Source: Acaudatibacter sp963835495
GTDB taxonomy: Bacteria > Pseudomonadota > Alphaproteobacteria > Caulobacterales > Caulobacteraceae
NCBI GenBank assembly: GCA_963835495.1
Contig: CAWIFQ010000005.1
Span: forward strand, 1,736,001-1,800,000
Length of the DNA: 64,000 bases
Reading direction: 5' to 3'
Of the stretch, positions 63,584-64,000 are shown piece by piece. The notes under the pieces were generated by a model. The model saw only the letters and a list, made by a program, of their open reading frames with translations, made no database searches and was not told the DNA's origin. The number at the start of each line of letters is the position of its first letter. Position 1 is the first letter of the stretch. The position numbers and the translations under genes were made by a program.

Positions 63584-64000
63584 CGCCGCGCTCGCGGTGG
63601 AGCGCGCTCGGCCGTGGAAGTAGAACGCCGCCAGCGCCGTCAGCACCGACCCGGCCGCGGCGGTGGCGTAGGCGCTGAGGATGAAGAACTGCAGCCAGTC
63701 CAGCTTGAACCCGCCGAAGTTGCGCCACAGCAGCAGCGCGACACTGCCGAGGTAGCCCGAGGCGTCGGCCACGTAGATCAGGAACCCGGCGGTGGCGATG
63801 CGCCCGCTGAAGGCGATCAGTCGGTCGAACAGCATGGCGTTGAACGGCGTGTAGGCCATGTAGAGCCCCGCGCCGGCGAGGATCATCCAGGGCAGCGGCG
63901 AGATCAGGTGCGCCTGGAAAGCCAGCGTCGAGGCGCCCAGCAGCGCGAAGCCGGCGAAGACGATGGCGTGGATGACCATCAAGGCGCGCAGATTGTTGCG
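63551..64000 (-). CDS. DUF5690 family MFS-like membrane protein, 5' end outside window
   Basis: C-terminal 149 residues of a membrane protein. The frame is open to the right edge (RNNLRALMVIHAIVFAGFAL at 64000 inward), so the N-terminal half is missing. Helices include PWMILAGAGLYMAYTPFNAM, ATAGFLIYVADASGYLGSVA and LQFFILSAYATAAAGSVLTA. YVADASGYLGSVALLLWRNF resembles the DUF5690/MFS group of unknown transport role. Convergent with, and overlapping, the sulfotransferase gene. Confidence 0.75.
   Translation of the reverse strand, partial: RNNLRALMVIHAIVFAGFALLGASTLAFQAHLISPLPWMILAGAGLYMAYTPFNAMLFDRLIAFSGRIATAGFLIYVADASGYLGSVALLLWRNFGGFKLDWLQFFILSAYATAAAGSVLTALAAFYFHGRARSTASAALIAVANQGVS

Overview
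The window is GC-rich DNA from an alphaproteobacterium, most probably Caulobacterales (Phenylobacterium or Caulobacter type). The basis is the aroA-cmk-rpsA-ihfB block, the rpoN-hpf-ptsN block, the TIGR02300 acidic protein, the hsp20-DUF1150 pair, a soluble Fds-type formate dehydrogenase, many short-chain dehydrogenases and acyl-CoA enzymes, and several families of intergenic inverted repeats. Genus is inference; no rRNA is present.

Layout. 0-6.6 kb: quinone oxidoreductase (cut at the left edge), SDR, fatty acid desaturase, two tandem paralogous methyltransferases, gamma-glutamyltransferase and a MmcQ/YjbR protein. 6.7-13.2 kb: a five-gene tripartite ABC-2 export operon (HlyD adaptor, double ATPase, two permeases, outer-membrane lipoprotein channel) with 4-base overlaps. 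13.3-18.9 kb: mscL, ihfB, rpsA, cmk, aroA and the acidic TIGR02300 protein. 19.0-19.8 kb: tRNA-Ala(GGC), a hairpin and an S41 peptidase remnant. 19.8-26.6 kb: fdsGBAD-fdhD-mobA, the structural and maturation genes for NAD-dependent molybdenum formate dehydrogenase. 26.8-33.2 kb: a lipoprotein, a secreted TPR protein, a PAS histidine kinase, an MFS exporter and beta-carbonic anhydrase. 33.4-43.4 kb: two SDRs, a badly broken acyl-CoA synthetase, a hybrid histidine kinase, an FAD dehydrogenase, hsp20-DUF1150 and a protein made of four TonB_C-like repeats. 43.6-46.4 kb: ptsN, hpf, rpoN. 46.5-52.6 kb: acyl-CoA dehydrogenase, Mcl-like CoA lyase, CaiB-type CoA transferase, two MaoC proteins and a thiolase, which look like a C4/C5 CoA-ester pathway. 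52.6-64 kb: DUF2188, OsmC, MFS, a ParB-type parS-like site, a delta-9 desaturase, a PoxB-like ThDP enzyme, a TonB-dependent receptor, a TPR-sulfotransferase and a DUF5690 protein cut by the right edge.

The most striking global property is that at least nine otherwise well-conserved proteins (including RpoN and HPF) are broken by frameshifts, and every clear one moves the frame in the same direction (+1, as if one base were added). The single tRNA also has one base too many in its T-loop. This points to residual insertion errors in the assembly rather than gene decay, so I annotate these loci as frameshifted CDS.

Four families of intergenic inverted repeats recur (one family three times, two families twice, one once), always between genes. 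I see no CRISPR array, no insertion sequence and no intact integrase.
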